Assembly (NCBI GenBank): GCA_027296045.1
Contig: JAPUJS010000016.1
Coordinates: 1-6,544, forward strand
From: a bacterium
GTDB taxonomy: Bacteria > Latescibacterota > UBA2968
Direction of reading: 5' to 3'
Length of the DNA: 6,544 nucleotides
The notes beneath the pieces were generated by a model. It searched no databases. It saw nothing but the letters and a program-made list of their open reading frames with translations, and was not told where the DNA came from. Below are positions 4,750 through 6,544 of the stretch, piece by piece. Both the position numbers and the translations under genes were made by a program. Positions within the stretch are counted from its first letter, which is position 1. Each line of letters begins with the position of its first letter.

Positions 4750-5997
4750 TTATCCTGCCACTCGCTTGAGGTACACTTCAACGTCGATGTTGAATTTGGT
4801 GGGATCCATCACCTTAGCGATTTCGCGTTTTTCTTGGGCATTTTCCTCGGCCAGGTCCACGACAAAGGGGACGAGGCGCGGCTTTTTATAGCGGGTGAGG
4901 ATGATGGCTACCTTGGGTTTGCGGGTGTTTAAGGGGTTGGGTTCGCAAACGATACCGATTTCTTCGGTATTGAGCTGCACCAGGGTGCCGACGGGGTAGA
5001 GGCCCAGGGCTTTGATGAACAGGTCGACGATGTCGCCGCGAAACTCTGTGTCTTTGTTGCCGTAAATGCGGCTTAAGGCAAAGTGCGGGGGCATGGCCGG
5101 TTTGTAGACGCGGGCAGAGGTGAGGGCGTCGTAGACGTCGGCCACAGCGGTCATCTGACCGAAGCGGTGGATGGATTCGCCGGTGAGGTTGTGGGGGTAG
5201 CCTGTGCCGTTCCACATTTCGTGGTGTTGGGTGGCAATGTACATCATTTCTTCGGTCACGTCCGACATTTCTCTCAGGATCTCTTCGCCGTAGACGGTGT
5301 GTTTGCGCATTTCCTGAAGTTCGTGGGGTTCAAACCGGCCGGGTTTGTTGAGGATTTCGAGTGGGACTTTGGTTTTGCCGATGTCGTGGAGGAGCGTGGC
5401 GGTGGCCAGCATTTCGCAGGTGGATTGGTCCATGCCGTCGGCAAAGGCGACGGCCAGGACGAGGGTGCAGACGTTGACGCAGTGGGCGGCGGTGTAGGGG
5501 TCGTGTTCTTTGATGCGGGTGAGGCCGACCATGGCGTCGACATTTCGGAAGACGCTTTGGGTGATGAGCTTGCCGGCGATTTCCAGTTTCTGCTTGTCCA
5601 TCACACCGCCCAGGGCCGTGCTTTCCATGACATTTTTGAGGGCGGCGTTGACGGCGGCCTTGGTCTTGCGGGCCATTTTCATTTCTTCTTTGTATTCAAC
5701 CGTGCGGCCGGGTGCGAGGGCTTTTTTGCGGGGTTCCCGCTGTGTGGGCGGGACGATCACGGGCGCGACCGGCACGCCGCCACCACCCTCTACGTCTTTG
5801 CCCTTGGTAGTGTCGATGATGACGTTGGCCAGGCCGGCTGCTTTGAGACGTCGAATCTGATTGGCAGAGGTAATCAGGACGCCTTTGCCCAGAAGGAGGA
5901 CGTTTTTATTGGATGCGCCTCCTTTGGCACCTTCCTTGACGTCTGCCTCCATGTACATACCGACTTCAAGCTGGTCGATGCCGATGCTTTTCTTCAT
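4750..5997 (-). CDS. HD-GYP cyclic-di-GMP phosphodiesterase with N-terminal DUF3391
   Basis: 415 residues. The N-terminus (5-65; IGIDQLEVGMYMEADV, then GKGVLITSANQIRRLKAAGL) is the DUF3391 module that often precedes HD-GYP domains; a Pro/Gly linker (70-98) and a helical stretch follow. The HD-GYP domain spans about 150-330, with DPYTAAHCVNV (166-176, His172), LLHDIGK (202-208, His204-Asp205), MRKHTVYGEEIL (230-241, His233), QHHEMWNGTGYP (257-268, His258, His259, Gly266-Tyr267-Pro268), and ADVYDALTSARVYKPAM (286-302, Asp287). All usual metal residues and the GYP loop are present, so activity is expected: hydrolysis of c-di-GMP to pGpG or GMP in the cytosol. Asn replaces the common Asp before the first Gly of the GYP motif, a known variation. 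The last ~85 residues (YPVGTLVQLNTEEIGIV...) are the beta extension seen in this subgroup. There is no receiver or membrane domain, so DUF3391 is the likely sensor or partner site. AAAGG lies about 10 bases before the ATG. Confidence 0.96.
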   Translation of the reverse strand: MKKSIGIDQLEVGMYMEADVKEGAKGGASNKNVLLLGKGVLITSANQIRRLKAAGLANVIIDTTKGKDVEGGGGVPVAPVIVPPTQREPRKKALAPGRTVEYKEEMKMARKTKAAVNAALKNVMESTALGGVMDKQKLEIAGKLITQSVFRNVDAMVGLTRIKEHDPYTAAHCVNVCTLVLAVAFADGMDQSTCEMLATATLLHDIGKTKVPLEILNKPGRFEPHELQEMRKHTVYGEEILREMSDVTEEMMYIATQHHEMWNGTGYPHNLTGESIHRFGQMTAVADVYDALTSARVYKPAMPPHFALSRIYGNKDTEFRGDIVDLFIKALGLYPVGTLVQLNTEEIGIVCEPNPLNTRKPKVAIILTRYKKPRLVPFVVDLAEENAQEKREIAKVMDPTKFNIDVEVYLKRVAG

Positions 5998-6011
5998 GGT
6001 TCAACGGCCTT

Positions 6012-6030
6012 TCTGTATCTCCGATACAGA
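6012..6030 (-). promoter_or_regulatory. 5'-UTR hairpin with GGA loop next to the HD-GYP ribosome binding site
   Basis: Read on the coding (minus) strand, TCTGTATC pairs exactly with GATACAGA around the loop GGA, and the Shine-Dalgarno AAAGG overlaps the 3' base of the stem. A hairpin this close to the ribosome binding site can affect translation. GGA in a hairpin loop is the core of CsrA/RsmA binding sites, although those usually have a larger loop. The structure is seen; the regulator is inferred. Confidence 0.45.
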
Positions 6031-6088
6031 GCGTAAGTCCCGACAAAACGGGTTGATAGCACATTGTCCCCCGACCGTTGCTTCTGAA

Positions 6089-6117
6089 AATGTAACCACA
6101 AGAGAAAAAGATGTCAA
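6089..6117 (-). promoter_or_regulatory. Sigma-70-type promoter for the HD-GYP gene
   Basis: On the minus strand a perfect -35 TTGACA (6117-6112) is followed after exactly 17 bases by TACATT (6094-6089), which matches TATAAT at 4 of 6 positions. Transcription would begin near 6082, giving a leader of about 85 bases that contains the hairpin at 6030-6012 and a smaller CCCG/CGGG stem at 6052-6039. Confidence 0.65.
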
Positions 6118-6138
6118 GCGGGGCTTGGGGGGGAAGAG

Positions 6139-6178
6139 AGAAGGCAGCCGCCCCTGGAATAGAGATCGGCTGCCTTCT
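6139..6178 (-). terminator. Stem-loop after the secreted-protein gene, probable terminator
   Basis: AGAAGGCAGCCG (6139-6150) and CGGCTGCCTTCT (6167-6178) are perfect 12-bp complements with a 16-base loop. The element lies 28 bases after the stop of the gene at 6207 and before the HD-GYP promoter. On the minus strand the following bases are C/T rich (CTCTTCCCCCC) rather than a clean T-tract. It could therefore end transcription inefficiently, or act mainly as an mRNA 3'-end stabiliser. Confidence 0.6.
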
Positions 6179-6206
6179 GGATTGAATCCACTTCTTTTTT
6201 ACAGGC

Positions 6207-6544
6207 TTACTTCAACAGCAGCATGCGATGGGTCTGCACGGTGCTGTTGCTGATGAGGCGGTAGAAATAGACGCCTGTGGAGACCGAGTGGCCGAGGGCA
6301 TCTTTGCCATCCCAGGTGACCTGGTAGGTGCCAAAGTTCTGGCGGCTCTGCACCAGGGCGCGAACCTGCTGACCCAGGGCGTTGTAGATGACCAGAGAGA
6401 CCTCGCCGGGATGGAGAAGCTGATACGAGATTGTGGTGGCTGGGTTAAACGGGTTGGGGTGGTTGGAGACCTTGCCAAAGGTGTCCATCGCGCTTTGGCT
6501 TTCGACCACCGCGGCCCCACCCATAGGCAGTGAGATCGTGTGCA
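6207..6544 (-). CDS. C-terminal end of a secreted protein with T9SS type A / FlgD-Ig-like sorting domain (N-terminus off the right edge)
   Basis: The frame is open to the right edge, so only the last 112 residues are visible and the catalytic or binding part of the protein is outside. The end is a classic sorting domain: HPNPFNPATTISYQLLHPGE, then VSLVIYNALGQQVRALV, a QNFGTYQVTWDGKDALG turn, and VSTGVYFYRLISN with terminal HRMLLLK. This ~90-residue beta-sandwich directs proteins across the outer membrane through the type IX system, and is cleaved and anchored in Bacteroidetes; in related candidate phyla the same role is assumed. A Met in the visible part (at 6524) is internal, because the frame continues upstream of it (HTISLPM) without a stop. 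The parent protein is probably a large extracellular enzyme or adhesin, which cannot be determined here. Confidence 0.9.
   Translation of the reverse strand, partial: HTISLPMGGAAVVESQSAMDTFGKVSNHPNPFNPATTISYQLLHPGEVSLVIYNALGQQVRALVQSRQNFGTYQVTWDGKDALGHSVSTGVYFYRLISNSTVQTHRMLLLK

Noticed and set aside
5083..6036. Long plus-strand open frame (317 codons) antisense to the HD-GYP gene
   Set aside because: Low-complexity Gly/Val/Phe/Asp translation opposite a gene with complete catalytic motifs; a GC-bias shadow.

Overview
The window is chromosomal DNA from a GC-rich, probably uncultured bacterium. The best taxonomic clue is at the right edge. It is the end of a protein whose last ~90 residues match the type IX secretion (T9SS type A / FlgD-Ig-like) C-terminal sorting module, with the signature HPNPFNPATTISYQL and an end in GVYFYRL...LLLK. 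That module is characteristic of the Bacteroidetes/FCB superphylum and of candidate phyla near it. The amidohydrolase and the two unrecognised families look to me, from memory, like proteins of Latescibacterota/Poribacteria-type genomes. I could not search for this, so the phylum is an inference.

Layout. (1) 1-1510, minus strand: a two-gene operon in which an Amidohydrolase_2-type protein is followed, with an ATGA stop/start overlap, by a zinc-dependent medium-chain dehydrogenase that runs off the left edge. The pair suggests a dehydrogenase plus lactonase-type hydrolase for a sugar or similar polyol, but the amidohydrolase has lost part of its usual metal site. (2) 1511-2144: a 634-bp divergent intergenic region without a convincing gene. 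It contains two large imperfect hairpins, a perfect C4T4/A4G4 inverted repeat, a degenerate pyrimidine-rich repeat and a weak terminator-like hairpin. (3) 2145-3386, plus strand: a 413-residue protein of unrecognised family, possibly a NodB/polysaccharide-deacetylase-like barrel with a small beta domain. It is followed 46 bp later by a 48-codon remnant of a PTS EIIA (PtsN-like) gene that keeps its ribosome binding site and N-terminus but lacks the phosphorylated His region. (4) 3572-3883, minus strand: a complete bacterial SUI1/eIF1 homologue (YciH) that overlaps the end of the PTS remnant tail-to-tail. (5) 3950-4678, plus strand: a 242-residue unrecognised beta-rich protein. (6) 4694-4730: a strong bidirectional intrinsic terminator shared with the convergent gene. 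(7) 4750-5997, minus strand: a DUF3391/HD-GYP cyclic-di-GMP phosphodiesterase with a good sigma-70-type promoter and a 5'-UTR hairpin carrying GGA in its loop next to the Shine-Dalgarno. (8) 6207-6544, minus strand: the C-terminal end of the secreted protein, followed by a stem-loop at 6139-6178.

The genes do not form one pathway. The window reads as several short transcription units: carbohydrate-type metabolism on the left, a translation factor and two orphan families in the middle, and signalling plus a secreted protein on the right. I see no CRISPR array, tRNA, rRNA, complete insertion sequence or clear defence system. The items most worth a second look are the degraded amidohydrolase site, the PTS EIIA remnant, the structured intergenic region and the GGA hairpin ahead of the HD-GYP gene.
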